A stretch of DNA of 64,000 bases from Corynebacterium lizhenjunii. Its GTDB lineage: Bacteria > Actinomycetota > Actinomycetes > Mycobacteriales > Mycobacteriaceae. The notes beneath the pieces were generated by a model. That model was not told where the DNA came from and made no database searches. It saw only the letters and a list, made by a program, of their open reading frames with translations. Location of the stretch: the NCBI RefSeq assembly GCF_011038655.2, contig NZ_CP064954.1:558001-622000 (forward strand), read 5' to 3'. Of the stretch, positions 16,499 through 25,778 are shown one piece after another (the stretch's first letter is position 1; every line of letters starts with the position of its first letter). The translations under genes were made by a program, and so were the position numbers.

Positions 16499-16741
16499 AT
16501 GATTAAAGCCCCGGTCATCGGCAGCACTCCTGATATGTGGAGGGTCAACGGCCAGGGGCGTTGGGGCATATCCTATCCCCGTAGCGTGAGTTTTGCAAGC
16601 TGCCTTCGAGCCGTCAAGCAGGGCACTGCACTGATGATCTGCGTGGAGGACAAACCGGTGGTGATGTGGTCCAAAGGCCCGAGGCGAGCTAACTGGGCGT
16701 TCGGGCGTGACCTTTTCAGATGCCTACTAATACGCAGCTAG
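16499..16741 (+). CDS. Small hypothetical ORF divergent from the Panacea gene
   Basis: An 80-residue frame (MIKAPVIGSTPDMWRVNGQG... ending CLLIRS) fills the otherwise empty space between the Panacea gene and the GIY-YIG gene, overlapping the latter's stop by 4 nt. Its ATG overlaps the TAA of a 12-codon ORF at 16468-16506, which could couple translation. I recognise no family. It might be a decayed or novel toxin partner, or chance coding; codon use is less G+C-rich than its neighbours. Confidence 0.3.
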   Translation: MIKAPVIGSTPDMWRVNGQGRWGISYPRSVSFASCLRAVKQGTALMICVEDKPVVMWSKGPRRANWAFGRDLFRCLLIRS

Positions 16742-17898
16742 CGCCTCACTAGGTCTCCCACGCTGGGGTTGTAGACGTAGTCCACGATCTCGCCGGACAG
16801 GATCAGCTCGATGGCTTTATCAATGATGGGCAGGGGAACCACAAACCACTCGGTGGCGCTCACGCTTCCGCCGGCGCGGTTGACCACAGTGGCGTCCAGG
16901 CGCGCGGCGGCGAAAACCCGGTGGAGCAGGTGTTCCAAGGCAGAAGGCCGCAGGTTGTAGGCCTTATAGCTGGCCACCACCTCCACGGGAGCCATGAGGT
17001 AGGTGGGGCTCTTTTCTGCGCCAGCAATACGCGCATCAACCGTGCCGCGGGTGAACCCAATTTTGTAGAGGTTGTCCAGAGAGCGAATATCCGGGTGCTC
17101 CGAGAGGGACTTGAGGATGTAGAGGTATCCGGTTTCTTCGTCAGCGTCGCCAATTTCATCGCCGCTCATGGTGGTGCGGGTCAGCGCCTGGCCGCCGGTC
17201 TCGTACAGCCGGTTGGACAGCGACTCCCTGTACATGGCGGATTCTGTGCCATTTTCAAAGACCACGCGCAAGCGCGGCTTGGTTTCGCCCCGCGAAATCT
17301 GGGGTTCTTTCACGTCGGCAACGAAGCACATCACGCCATTGATGACGAAGAAGCGCCCTTCGCGGATGCTGCTCTCGCCGGTGAATTTGGTCAGTGCCCA
17401 GGAGCCATCGGCAAGCCCCGCGTGCTTCGCTGAGAAATGCTGTGCATAGGCCTCGAAGTCTTTGGCCTTGACGCGCACTGCACGCTCGCCGCCATCCTCT
17501 TCGGGGCTCTTGCGCGTGGGCAGGGTGGAGGTGTCCAGCAGCCCGGTGGGGTCGTCAACAAGGCCCAGGCTATCGGAGGCCATTAGCTCATCCAGGCTCT
17601 GGGGCGCTGGCTGTTGCTGGAGTAGGCCATGGACATCATGCTCAAGAAGCTCAGCAATTTTTTGCTCGCTGGCACGGATACCGGTCAACCGTGCGCCTAG
17701 TTTGCGCTCGGCGATGGAGAGGGTATCGGGACTAGGCTCGTGGCCGTGCTCAGCATAGAAGTTGTTGATTTCCCCAAAGGCACGCACTAGGCGATCAAGC
17801 TCGGTGACCGGGCGCGGCTCTTCGGGCATGTCCAGCAGGCCATCGGTGTCCGCGGCCATGAGCTGATCGAGCTGATCCATCAATGGATCGTGGGACAT
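16738..17898 (-). CDS. GIY-YIG nuclease family protein of a restriction-like operon
   Basis: The protein has 386 residues. The C-terminal ~120 residues form a T5orf172/MUG113-type GIY-YIG domain: GYLYILKSLSE, then NLYKIGFTRGTVDARI with the conserved Arg region, and LEHLLHRVF with the probable catalytic Glu. The N-terminal half is helical and acidic with a conserved middle block (FFVINGVMCFVADV), perhaps for contacts with partners. Its ATG overlaps the helicase stop by 1 nt (TGATG). It is the likely DNA-cutting subunit of the methyltransferase-helicase-nuclease operon. Confidence 0.82.
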   Translation of the reverse strand: MSHDPLMDQLDQLMAADTDGLLDMPEEPRPVTELDRLVRAFGEINNFYAEHGHEPSPDTLSIAERKLGARLTGIRASEQKIAELLEHDVHGLLQQQPAPQSLDELMASDSLGLVDDPTGLLDTSTLPTRKSPEEDGGERAVRVKAKDFEAYAQHFSAKHAGLADGSWALTKFTGESSIREGRFFVINGVMCFVADVKEPQISRGETKPRLRVVFENGTESAMYRESLSNRLYETGGQALTRTTMSGDEIGDADEETGYLYILKSLSEHPDIRSLDNLYKIGFTRGTVDARIAGAEKSPTYLMAPVEVVASYKAYNLRPSALEHLLHRVFAAARLDATVVNRAGGSVSATEWFVVPLPIIDKAIELILSGEIVDYVYNPSVGDLVRR

Positions 17899-19883
17899 CA
17901 GGCTTCTCCTTGTTCGGTGCGGTTCTGGGCGGCCTGCTCTGCCTTACGGTCGGCAACTGCTTTGCGCACGACCAGTAACGCCTCGGCGAGCTTCTTTTCG
18001 TCCGCATCCTCGGAGCGGCGGTTGGGTTCGCGATTATGGGTTTTCACCCAGGCCTGCACGCGGGGGTAGAGCTGCATTGCTTCTTCCAGTGACATATCCA
18101 CACGGGTGGCGTGGATGGTGTCCTCAATCAGCTGCAGCACGGTGGGGGTGACGGACTTCGACAAAATCTCAAAAGCCTTCTGGAAGGGGTTGATTTTGTC
18201 GATGAGGTTGATGTTGAGCTCGTCGATATTGACAAACTGGTGGGCCATCTGAATAAAGCGCTTATCGCCCACCTCTCGCACCTCACCGGTCTTAATCACG
18301 GAGTCCACCACCACGCGCTGGCGTACTTCTTCTACTTCGGTGTCGGTGAGCTCTGGGTACTGTTCGCGGATGATTTTCGGAATCAGGACCTTGTTGGTGG
18401 TTTCGGGGTCCACGCTGCCTACGGCTGCGCGGGCGAAGGTGTCGTCTTGCAGAATCCTGGCTTTCAAGTCGTTTAGATCCGAGGCCACAATTTGCTTCAC
18501 GCGGTCTGTGGAGGGTTCTTTGAGTCCCTTGATCTTCAGCTCGCCGGGTTCCGACTTATCGTCATCGCTGCGCTTGGCGGAGAAGTTGAAGTTTTGTGCC
18601 AGGACCTGCTCCATCAGCAGGGAAGCGGTGATGGCTTTGAGCATGTTGTTCACGGAGACCGTCACTTCGCTTTGTGCCGCGTCTGGCTCCGCGAGCAGGT
18701 TGGTGAACTGTGCGTGGGTTTTACCCTCGCTATCGCGGGTGACGCGCCCGATGATCTGGATAACCTCAGTCAGCGACGCCCGGTAGCCCACGGTTAGCGC
18801 GTGTTCGGCAAAGGGCCAGTCAAAGCCTTCCTTAGCCATTCCGAGTGCAATGATGATGTCGATGGCGTCCCGGTTCTTAGAGGCAACGTCCGTCAGGTAC
18901 GCCAGGGTGTGGGCACGTGCCTTCTGGTCGGTATCGTCCACCAGGTCCGCTACACGCAGGATCTGTCCGTTATCGTGGCGGCGCATCAGGATAACGCCGG
19001 TGCCTTCCTCCACGCCGATGTTCTCACCGATCACATCCAGGATCAGCCCCACTTCCTCCAGCTTGTCTTTGGTGGATTCGCCTGAGTTGACGTTCGGGAT
19101 GTGCAGAATGGTCTTTTTATCCAGGTCCAACACTTCGGCCACGCTGTCGGTGTAGCGACCTTGGTAGAAGTGATGCCCAATGCCCAGGGACTTCAGGTGC
19201 TCGTAGCCGTTGAGCTGGTCGTAATAGTTGAAGGTCACCGGGGTGAACTTTGCCTCATCACCAGGCAAAAGGACGGGAACCGCATCGCCGCGGAAGTAGG
19301 AGCCGGTCATGGCGATGATGTGCGCGGTAGACCCGTTCATCACGTCCCGGAGCAGGGAGCCCAGGCGGTTATTGTCCAGGTCTGCGGAGACGTGGTGGAA
19401 CTCGTCAATGGCCAGCACAGTGTCGTCGAAGTCCGCCGGCGATAGTTTGTCGAAGGCGTAGCGCAGCGTGGCGTGAGTGCACACCAGGATGGGGTCGGTG
19501 CTGCGTATGAAGCGGACGAACGCTTCGACCTTGCTGGCGCTGCTGCCGGGTTGGCAGAGGTTATTGCGTGGGTCTACCTCCCAGTTCGCAAAGAAGCCGT
19601 GCTTGACCAGTTCGGTGTTGCCGAAAGAGCCCCCGATGGAGCGCTCCGGGACGGCCACGATGACTTTCTTGAGCCCCTGGTTGTAGAGCTTATCCAGGCC
19701 GACGAACATCAGCGCGCGGGATTTACCAGACGCCGGCGGGGCCTTAATCAGCAGGTACTGGGAGTCCCTGCGCTCGTAGACACGACGCTGCATCTCACGC
19801 ATGCCCAGGCCATCTGTGCTGACGGAGGTGCCTGCTTGTGCGTATTCAACGTTGACGATGTTCTCGCGGCGGTGCTTGCCCAT
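17898..19883 (-). CDS. DExH-box helicase/translocase of a restriction-like operon
   Basis: The protein has 661 residues. SF2 helicase motifs are visible: Walker A LLIKAPPASGKSRALMF (about residue 45), motif II LAIDEFHHV (DExH), motif III-like AMTGSYF, and motif VI TEVIQIIGRVTRDSEG. No nuclease motif was recognised in it. The start ATG overlaps the methyltransferase stop by one base (TAATG) and its stop overlaps the nuclease gene, so the three genes form one coupled operon. It probably supplies ATP-driven translocation or DNA remodelling to the complex. Confidence 0.87.
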   Translation of the reverse strand: MGKHRRENIVNVEYAQAGTSVSTDGLGMREMQRRVYERRDSQYLLIKAPPASGKSRALMFVGLDKLYNQGLKKVIVAVPERSIGGSFGNTELVKHGFFANWEVDPRNNLCQPGSSASKVEAFVRFIRSTDPILVCTHATLRYAFDKLSPADFDDTVLAIDEFHHVSADLDNNRLGSLLRDVMNGSTAHIIAMTGSYFRGDAVPVLLPGDEAKFTPVTFNYYDQLNGYEHLKSLGIGHHFYQGRYTDSVAEVLDLDKKTILHIPNVNSGESTKDKLEEVGLILDVIGENIGVEEGTGVILMRRHDNGQILRVADLVDDTDQKARAHTLAYLTDVASKNRDAIDIIIALGMAKEGFDWPFAEHALTVGYRASLTEVIQIIGRVTRDSEGKTHAQFTNLLAEPDAAQSEVTVSVNNMLKAITASLLMEQVLAQNFNFSAKRSDDDKSEPGELKIKGLKEPSTDRVKQIVASDLNDLKARILQDDTFARAAVGSVDPETTNKVLIPKIIREQYPELTDTEVEEVRQRVVVDSVIKTGEVREVGDKRFIQMAHQFVNIDELNINLIDKINPFQKAFEILSKSVTPTVLQLIEDTIHATRVDMSLEEAMQLYPRVQAWVKTHNREPNRRSEDADEKKLAEALLVVRKAVADRKAEQAAQNRTEQGEA

Positions 19884-22600
19884 TAGCTTTTCTTCTTTCG
19901 TGTGCGCTTCTTCGGCTGTGCCGCATCTTCTGCAGCGGTCATACGTTCATACATAGCAAACAGGGTGGACAACCTGTCCTCATCGGTTTCGAACCCACGG
20001 TCGGAATAGAGGGAATCTACGAACTTGTCGACGCCCCAGTGGGCCTCCCGCAGGTTATCCGGCATAAGGTCCGGGTCATAGAGCTGCGCCGGGGTCTTCT
20101 CACAGTGATATTCGCGCACGTCCAAAATGCGCAGGGCCTTCTGGGTGAGCTCCTGCTTCTCAGTGTCCGTGAGTTCGCGCACGGGGAAGTTGTTGTAAAC
20201 GATAGTGTTGGAATAACGCAGTGAAGTTCCAAGCTGTCCAGCCACGGCGCGAGTCCACACCATGTGCATCCGCGAGGTCAACAGGCCAAACAGCCACGGC
20301 TCAGCATCATAAACCGCAAAAGCCAGATTGGAGATGACAGTATCGGGCCCAAGGAAACCCATCGGGATGTACTCACGCCGCTCAGAAGAAACACTGGGAA
20401 CGATAATGGAATCGGTGGGCTTGTATCGCGCTTCAGCGAAACGGTAAGGGGTTCTAGCACGTTCTTGGGTTGCCAATTTCTTGCTTTCCAAGCGCATTCT
20501 TTCCACGATCTTGAGACGCTGTACGATGCCTTTGACCTGCTTCGCATCCGCTACACTTTCGTCGGTGATCCAGAGACAGAAGCGATCTATACCTTTGATG
20601 AACTCCTGAGCTCCCATGTACTTCTTAATGAACGGAGCGCCGTCCGGCCAGGAGGTGACAAATTGCTCTTTTTCGTGTACATCGAATGAGAGCCCGCCAC
20701 CATCCGTCGACTTAGAGCCGTATGTCATCGGGGGCAGCTGTTTCGCCAGTGGTTTGGATGGACTTGCAATAAAGACATCGGGGGCATCAGTCAGGTATCC
20801 ATTGATATGGTTTACCGCGTTCTTGAGGTCCTCGTTGAAGATGAAGCGCTCTGTGTTAGTAGAGGTGCTCAAGCCTACAACCACCACGGTCACGCCGGCA
20901 GCGCCCTTGGCGTTGTTCTCCCATTTGAAGGAGGTATGAGCGAAGTGAATGTGTACACCGTGGGCAAAAATAGAAGGCCACAGCATTCCAACCTGCTCAC
21001 CTTGGGTAATCGAGTTGGTGCTCACAAAGGCAAGCTCAGCCGCACTATCAGTGATGTAATCCGCGCCTTTGATGAACCACAGTGCAATGTAGTCCAGCTT
21101 CTTGGGGTACTTCGTGGCGTTAAAAACGTGGACGAAGTCCTCTTTTTGCTCCGCGGTTTGCATGCTGGATCCGACGTACGGTGGGTTGCCAATCAGATAG
21201 ATTTCATCGGTACCGTTGTTGGGGCAGACGTCGTTCCAGTCGATGCGGGTGGCGTTGCCGGCGTGGATGTGGCCGGTTTCCTTCAGGGGAATTAGCGGGA
21301 TCTCTACTCCGAAGAGCTTCTTCAGCTCCTGGTTCATCTGGTGCTTGGCAATCCACAGCGAGAGGATGGCGACCTCCACGGCGAAGTCATCAATCTCAAT
21401 GCCAAAGAAGTTCTCGATATTAATGCGCGACTTATCAAAAAGCTTGACGGTGCCTTCGAGCTCTGCCTGGCGCTGCAAGATGGAGTGCTCCAGGCGTCGC
21501 AGTTCCTTATAGGCAATAACCAGGAAGTTACCCGAGCCGCAGGCAGGATCGAAGACCTTGATACGCCCAATACGAACCAACAAGGCCTCTAGCTTCTTGG
21601 GGTTGTCGTAGGCGTTCTCGAACTCCTCGCGTAGGCCATCCAAGAACAGTGGCTCGATGGTCTTCAAGATATTCGGCACCGAGGTGTAGTGCTGGCCCAG
21701 GTTGGAGCGCTTGCCGGGGGTGACAATCGCCTGGAACATCGAGCCGAAAATATCGGGGTTAATATCTAGCCAAATCTGGCGGCCCAGCTCAATGAGCATC
21801 TCGCGGGCCTTGGCAGAAAAGCGTGGCACCGTCAGTGCAGAATCCGTGCGGAAGAGGCGACCATTGACATAAGGGAAGTCGGCGAGGTGTGCAGGCTTGC
21901 GGGCCGGGTCTGCCTCGTCCAACGCGGCGAACAGGTCACGGATGAACTCGGCTGTATCCGAACCATCCTCTAAGGTGTGAGAGCCGACAGCATTGGTGAA
22001 CTGGTTCTGGGTGAAAATGCCGGTGTCTTCAGCAAAGTAGCAAAACAGCAGGCGAGTGAAGAAGACGTTGAGGCCGTGGCGGTTGTCTGGGTTATCCAAC
22101 AAACCGGGGTTGGCGCTGGCGAGCTCATCGAAGAGCTTGCCCATCTTCTCTGCGGCCTTCACATCAGCGTGGGACTCTGCGGTGTACTGGGCTTTTTCCA
22201 TGCCGGCCCAGGGCAGGAAGAACGTGAAGTGCTGATCAATCTCACGCAGGTTAAAGGTGCGGTTTTCTGCCGTCTTGGTGTCATAGGCAATCAGCTGCAC
22301 ATAATCGCTGACAATGACAAAGCGCGGGGTGAACTTAGTGACCAAGGGAGAGAGTCGCAGCTCCTCCAGCTCCGCCAGCAGATCCCCCTGGGTATAGCGG
22401 AAGTATACGATGTTCTTCTGAGCAACCTCGGTCTCAGGATGCTCCGCCACATTCAACGAGCCAGTACGCAGGCGCGTGATACTGCTCTTGGAACGGCCAT
22501 AAGCCAGCAAAAGATCAAAAATGAACTGCTTATCGTAGGCTTCGCGCCCAGCCAGGGGCTTGATGCGTTCTTCAATTGCTTTCAGATTCAGGCGAGCCAC
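19883..22600 (-). CDS. MmeI-like N6-adenine DNA methyltransferase
   Basis: The protein has 905 residues with the layout of the MmeI family: an N-terminal domain (residues 1 to ~200), a helical spacer, a methyltransferase domain with SAM motif I VFDPACGSGNFLVIAYKEL (about residue 350) and catalytic motif IV IGNPPYVGSS (NPPY, adenine-N6 type), then a target-recognition region and C-terminal helices. MmeI itself carries a PD-(D/E)xK nuclease at its N-terminus; I cannot see a D...ExK triad here, so cleavage is presumably by the separate GIY-YIG protein. It is the first gene of the coupled operon and should give modification and target specificity. Confidence 0.88.
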   Translation of the reverse strand: MARLNLKAIEERIKPLAGREAYDKQFIFDLLLAYGRSKSSITRLRTGSLNVAEHPETEVAQKNIVYFRYTQGDLLAELEELRLSPLVTKFTPRFVIVSDYVQLIAYDTKTAENRTFNLREIDQHFTFFLPWAGMEKAQYTAESHADVKAAEKMGKLFDELASANPGLLDNPDNRHGLNVFFTRLLFCYFAEDTGIFTQNQFTNAVGSHTLEDGSDTAEFIRDLFAALDEADPARKPAHLADFPYVNGRLFRTDSALTVPRFSAKAREMLIELGRQIWLDINPDIFGSMFQAIVTPGKRSNLGQHYTSVPNILKTIEPLFLDGLREEFENAYDNPKKLEALLVRIGRIKVFDPACGSGNFLVIAYKELRRLEHSILQRQAELEGTVKLFDKSRINIENFFGIEIDDFAVEVAILSLWIAKHQMNQELKKLFGVEIPLIPLKETGHIHAGNATRIDWNDVCPNNGTDEIYLIGNPPYVGSSMQTAEQKEDFVHVFNATKYPKKLDYIALWFIKGADYITDSAAELAFVSTNSITQGEQVGMLWPSIFAHGVHIHFAHTSFKWENNAKGAAGVTVVVVGLSTSTNTERFIFNEDLKNAVNHINGYLTDAPDVFIASPSKPLAKQLPPMTYGSKSTDGGGLSFDVHEKEQFVTSWPDGAPFIKKYMGAQEFIKGIDRFCLWITDESVADAKQVKGIVQRLKIVERMRLESKKLATQERARTPYRFAEARYKPTDSIIVPSVSSERREYIPMGFLGPDTVISNLAFAVYDAEPWLFGLLTSRMHMVWTRAVAGQLGTSLRYSNTIVYNNFPVRELTDTEKQELTQKALRILDVREYHCEKTPAQLYDPDLMPDNLREAHWGVDKFVDSLYSDRGFETDEDRLSTLFAMYERMTAAEDAAQPKKRTRKKKS

Positions 22601-22652
22601 CGTTGCTACCCCTTGCCGTGGAAGTGAGAGGATAAGTACTAGCCAGTTACAT

Positions 22653-22747
22653 TACCCAACAAGGGTGTTGGGAGAAATTGCCTCCACGAAATGAAAGGCC
22701 CCGGTCATTTGTGCATTACCCGTAAAGGGTAAGAGGCCTGACCGGGG
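22653..22747 (-). terminator. Hairpins between the permease gene and the methyltransferase operon
   Basis: CCCCGGTCA (22699-22707) pairs with TGACCGGGG (22739-22747) around an inner stem TTACCC/GGGTAA (22716-22732). On the minus strand the outer stem is followed by CCTTTCATTTC, so it probably terminates the permease transcript. A further hairpin CCCAAC...GTTGGG lies near 22656-22671, closer to the methyltransferase start. Confidence 0.55.
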
Positions 22748-22838
22748 ATCTATCGCTACCCACTCTATACGGCTAAGCAAGAGATACGCAACAACTACAG
22801 CACTAAGAGAGCTCGCGGGCGGGCAGGGCCGCGCTGGC

Positions 22839-22854
22839 GGGGGCATCGGCAAGC
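22839..22854 (-). repeat. Dispersed motif, perfect copy
   Basis: GGGGGCATCGGCAAGC on the plus strand, 27 bp downstream of the permease stop codon; outside any gene. Confidence 0.9.
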
Positions 22855-22880
22855 TAAAGGCAAATCCGAGCCCCCGCAGG

Positions 22881-24380
22881 CTAGCCTTCGCGTCGGCCAC
22901 CCTCGCGCCGGCCACCCTCGTCGTCGACGTGGTTGAGCTCGGCCAGTTCGGTGAAGTCGGCTTGGGCGTCGGCGAAGCCCTCGGAGGGGTCGATTTCATC
23001 GAAGGAGCGGATGGTGCCGTCGCGTTCGTCTTTGAACATGTCGCGGCCGTAGATAACCAGCACCATGATTATGCCCGCCGCAAAACCCCACGCAGCGCCC
23101 TGGGTGGCCAAGACGCCCGCGGTTACGCCGGCGATGCCCAGATCCTTTTGGTTCTTGGCCTCCATCACGCCCACGCGCACGGACACAAAGCCTTGGATAA
23201 TCAGGGTCAAGGCCAGCCCCACCGGCAGGATGGGGGCGACGAAGGAAGTGATGGGAAGGAGGAGCAGGCCGGTGTTGGTGCCCCAGCGGAAGGAGCCGGC
23301 GCCGCCGAAGATGGAGCGCATGGCGCGCTGGCCTTGCTTGTAGCGCTCCACAATCACCACGTGCATGGCCGCCCACAGTGGGCCGCACATGGCCACGTCG
23401 GGGCCGATGATGGACATGAGCATGTTGCGCCCGCCAAAGAGCAGGTGGGCGCGCGACGGGCTGTAGACCACGGCTTCATCGGTACGCACGTGGTCGGCTT
23501 CTTTGAGCACGGCATTGGCTTGGAGGACATCGCCAAAGACCACAATGTAGGCCGCGACCACGGTGGGGATGGCGGTGAGGAACATGTGCGCCGGGGGCAG
23601 GCCTAGACCAAAGATGGTGTAGTCCGACCACAGGGTGGCAAAGTCTGGGCGGGAAAAGCCCCACTCGATGTCCGGCCAGGGGGCCTCGCCGGCCAGCGGC
23701 GCGACAAAGACCGCCACGAAAATCGCCGGCAAAATGCCCAGCGAGGCCACAAAGCGCCACCCGGCTGCCTTCTGCCGCAGGTTGGCAAAGCTGCGCGAGT
23801 ACATCAGGTAGAACGCCACCGCCACGCAAATAGTGATGGTGATGGGGAAGGAGTGGAAGCGGCCGCCTTCTTTGAACACGGAGACAATCGCGGCCACGCC
23901 TGCGCCCAGCACAATTCCGGCGCGCAGACTCGACGGTATTAGCCGCACCACTTTCGACGCCCACCCGGTCACGCCCAGGGTCAGTGAGAAGATGCCCAGC
24001 AGCAGCTGGAAACTAATCAGCGCCCAGACGCGCTCCGGGCCTTCGGGGAAGGTCTGCACGTAGACCGTCAGCAGCGGAATGGCGGGGGTAATCCACCCGG
24101 GAACCACCGGGTCGCCCAGCAGGTGGTGGGTCAAATACAGTAGACCATTGAGCATGACCACGGCCAGGGCTACCTCATAAGGCATGCCCAGGGCCTCCGT
24201 CATCAGGGGGATAGCGCCCAGGTCCACCACGCACATGAACAGGCCTTGGCCAAAGTCTGGCCATTCCATGCGGTAGTGCACAAAGGGCAGGCGGATGTCG
24301 AAGGGTCCGGCTTTCCAGTGGGGTGCTACCTTGCCGATGCCCTCTTCCGCTCCAGGTTGCAGATGGTTGCTGTCAGACAT
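22881..24380 (-). CDS. Putative SLC23/NCS2-like permease
   Basis: The protein has 499 residues and about 12 hydrophobic segments, with hydrophilic ends. Segment spacing and the loop with VVFGDVLQANAVLKEADHVRTDEAVVYSP recall distant members of the nucleobase/ascorbate transporter superfamily, but the substrate cannot be read from the sequence. The C-terminus ends in a short duplication (GGRREGGRREG), again beside the stop codon. It follows the alcohol dehydrogenase by 5 nt, so it likely imports a substrate or precursor for that enzyme. A motif copy (EEGIGKV) lies near its N-terminus. Confidence 0.7.
   Translation of the reverse strand: MSDSNHLQPGAEEGIGKVAPHWKAGPFDIRLPFVHYRMEWPDFGQGLFMCVVDLGAIPLMTEALGMPYEVALAVVMLNGLLYLTHHLLGDPVVPGWITPAIPLLTVYVQTFPEGPERVWALISFQLLLGIFSLTLGVTGWASKVVRLIPSSLRAGIVLGAGVAAIVSVFKEGGRFHSFPITITICVAVAFYLMYSRSFANLRQKAAGWRFVASLGILPAIFVAVFVAPLAGEAPWPDIEWGFSRPDFATLWSDYTIFGLGLPPAHMFLTAIPTVVAAYIVVFGDVLQANAVLKEADHVRTDEAVVYSPSRAHLLFGGRNMLMSIIGPDVAMCGPLWAAMHVVIVERYKQGQRAMRSIFGGAGSFRWGTNTGLLLLPITSFVAPILPVGLALTLIIQGFVSVRVGVMEAKNQKDLGIAGVTAGVLATQGAAWGFAAGIIMVLVIYGRDMFKDERDGTIRSFDEIDPSEGFADAQADFTELAELNHVDDEGGRREGGRREG
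24330..24343 (+). repeat. Dispersed motif copy near the permease start
   Basis: CTTGCCGATGCCCT on the plus strand; the gene on the other strand reads it as GIGK in the cytosolic N-terminus. Confidence 0.75.
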
Positions 24381-24385
24381 GTCAC

Positions 24386-25504
24386 CTACTTGAACTCGAT
24401 GATTTGGCGCAGGGCGGTGCCTTCTGCGAGGTTGTCCATGGCCTGGTTGATCTCATCTAGCGTGATGTGGGAGGAGATGAGTCCTTCGGCGTTGAGCTTG
24501 CCCGCGCGCCAGAGTTCCTCGTAGCGGGGGATGTCCTTGGCGGGCACGGAAGAGCCCAGGTAGCAGCCGTGGACGCGGCGGGCTTCCGCGGTCATCACTA
24601 GCGGATCGATGCTGATGGTGGATCCGGGGGCGGGCAGGCCCACGGTTACGGTTAGGCCGCCGGGGGCGGTGATCTTGTAGGCGGTCTCTAGTGCCTTGGG
24701 GTGGCCGGCGGCTTCGATGACGGCGGTAAAACGGCGGCCGGATTCTTCGGCCTCGGCAGGGGTCATGGCGGCGGTAGCGCCGAGTTCGAGGGCCTTGGCG
24801 CACTTATCGGCCTGCATGTCGATGCCCACGATCTCCTCCACGCCCAGGGCCGCGGCGGTGATGATGGCGGACATGCCCACCCCGCCCAGGCCCACGACGG
24901 CGATACTATCGCCCGGCTGCGGGTCAACCTCATTGAGCACCGCGCCGCCGCCGGTGAGAATGGCGCAGCCAAAGATTGCGGCGATGTCTGCGGGCACATC
25001 CGCGCCGATGGGCACCACGGACAACTCTGAGACCACGGCGTGGGTGGCGAAGCCGGATACGCCCAGGTGGTGCTGGACGGTCTCGCCCGCGCGTGTCAGG
25101 TGGCGGGTGCCGCGGATGAGGGTGCCTTCGCCGTTGGACTTGGATCCGACCTCGCAGGGCATCTTGCCGTCGGTCTTGCAGCCGGCGCATTCGCCGCAGC
25201 GAGGCAGGAAGGTCATCACCACGTGGTCGCCCACCTTGACGTTGGACACGCCGGGCCCCACGGCTTCGACCACGCCGGCGGACTCGTGGCCCAGCAGCAT
25301 GGGCAGCGGCCGCGGACGGTTGTTGTTGACCACGGAGAGATCCGAGTGGCACACGCCCGCGGCAGTGATTTTGACCAGGACTTCGCCCTCACCGGGGGCG
25401 CTGAGCTCTAGTTCGCTGATGCTTATCGGCTGGGATTGCGCGTAGGGGCGCTGCGCGTCCGAGCGCTCCAGCACAGCGCCCTGGATGGTGATGGAGTCAG
25501 ACAA
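24386..25504 (-). CDS. Zinc-dependent, NAD-type alcohol dehydrogenase
   Basis: The protein has 372 residues. The start is the TTG at 25504, with AAGGAGG six bases upstream; the open frame to 25738 is tandem-repeat sequence. Medium-chain dehydrogenase features are visible: GVCHSD and GHESAG for the catalytic zinc, CGECAGCKTDGKMPC for the structural zinc, and the dinucleotide fold VVGLGGVGMSAI followed by an acidic residue (GIDMQ), which favours NAD. The class resembles aryl/benzyl and mycothiol-dependent dehydrogenases; the substrate is not known. It forms a unit with the permease gene 5 nt downstream and lies next to a PucR regulator. Confidence 0.88.
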   Translation of the reverse strand: MSDSITIQGAVLERSDAQRPYAQSQPISISELELSAPGEGEVLVKITAAGVCHSDLSVVNNNRPRPLPMLLGHESAGVVEAVGPGVSNVKVGDHVVMTFLPRCGECAGCKTDGKMPCEVGSKSNGEGTLIRGTRHLTRAGETVQHHLGVSGFATHAVVSELSVVPIGADVPADIAAIFGCAILTGGGAVLNEVDPQPGDSIAVVGLGGVGMSAIITAAALGVEEIVGIDMQADKCAKALELGATAAMTPAEAEESGRRFTAVIEAAGHPKALETAYKITAPGGLTVTVGLPAPGSTISIDPLVMTAEARRVHGCYLGSSVPAKDIPRYEELWRAGKLNAEGLISSHITLDEINQAMDNLAEGTALRQIIEFK

Positions 25505-25629
25505 GGTTCCTCCTTGAGTAGCGATTAAGTAACGGTATTGAACCGTGGTGTGAGGTAGATTACCGCTACACCGCCTGGTGCGGAAGAGGAATGCTATGTG
25601 GATTTCTCCATAATATGCAGCCGCAAGTG

Positions 25630-25778
25630 TGCGCACGGCCATGAGCGCGCAAAGTCGTGAGTGCGCACGGCCATAAGCGTGCCCGGCCATGAACGTGCCC
25701 GGCCATGAACGTGCCCGGCCATGAACGCGCCCGGCCATGAGCGCGCCTGGCCATGAGCGTGTACGGCTATGCGCGTGT
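25630..25778. repeat. 16-bp minisatellite between pucR and adh, including the pucR stop codon
   Basis: Six contiguous 16-bp units run from 25679 to 25774 (type GTGCCCGGCCATGAAC), with degenerate units back to about 25630. The unit at 25759-25774 contains the pucR stop codon. The array occupies much of the 262-bp spacer and must be in the adh leader or promoter region. Confidence 0.9.

Noticed and set aside
22653..22747. Riboswitch upstream of the methyltransferase operon
   Set aside because: The nested hairpins fit a terminator for the permease transcript better, and no known riboswitch core was recognised.
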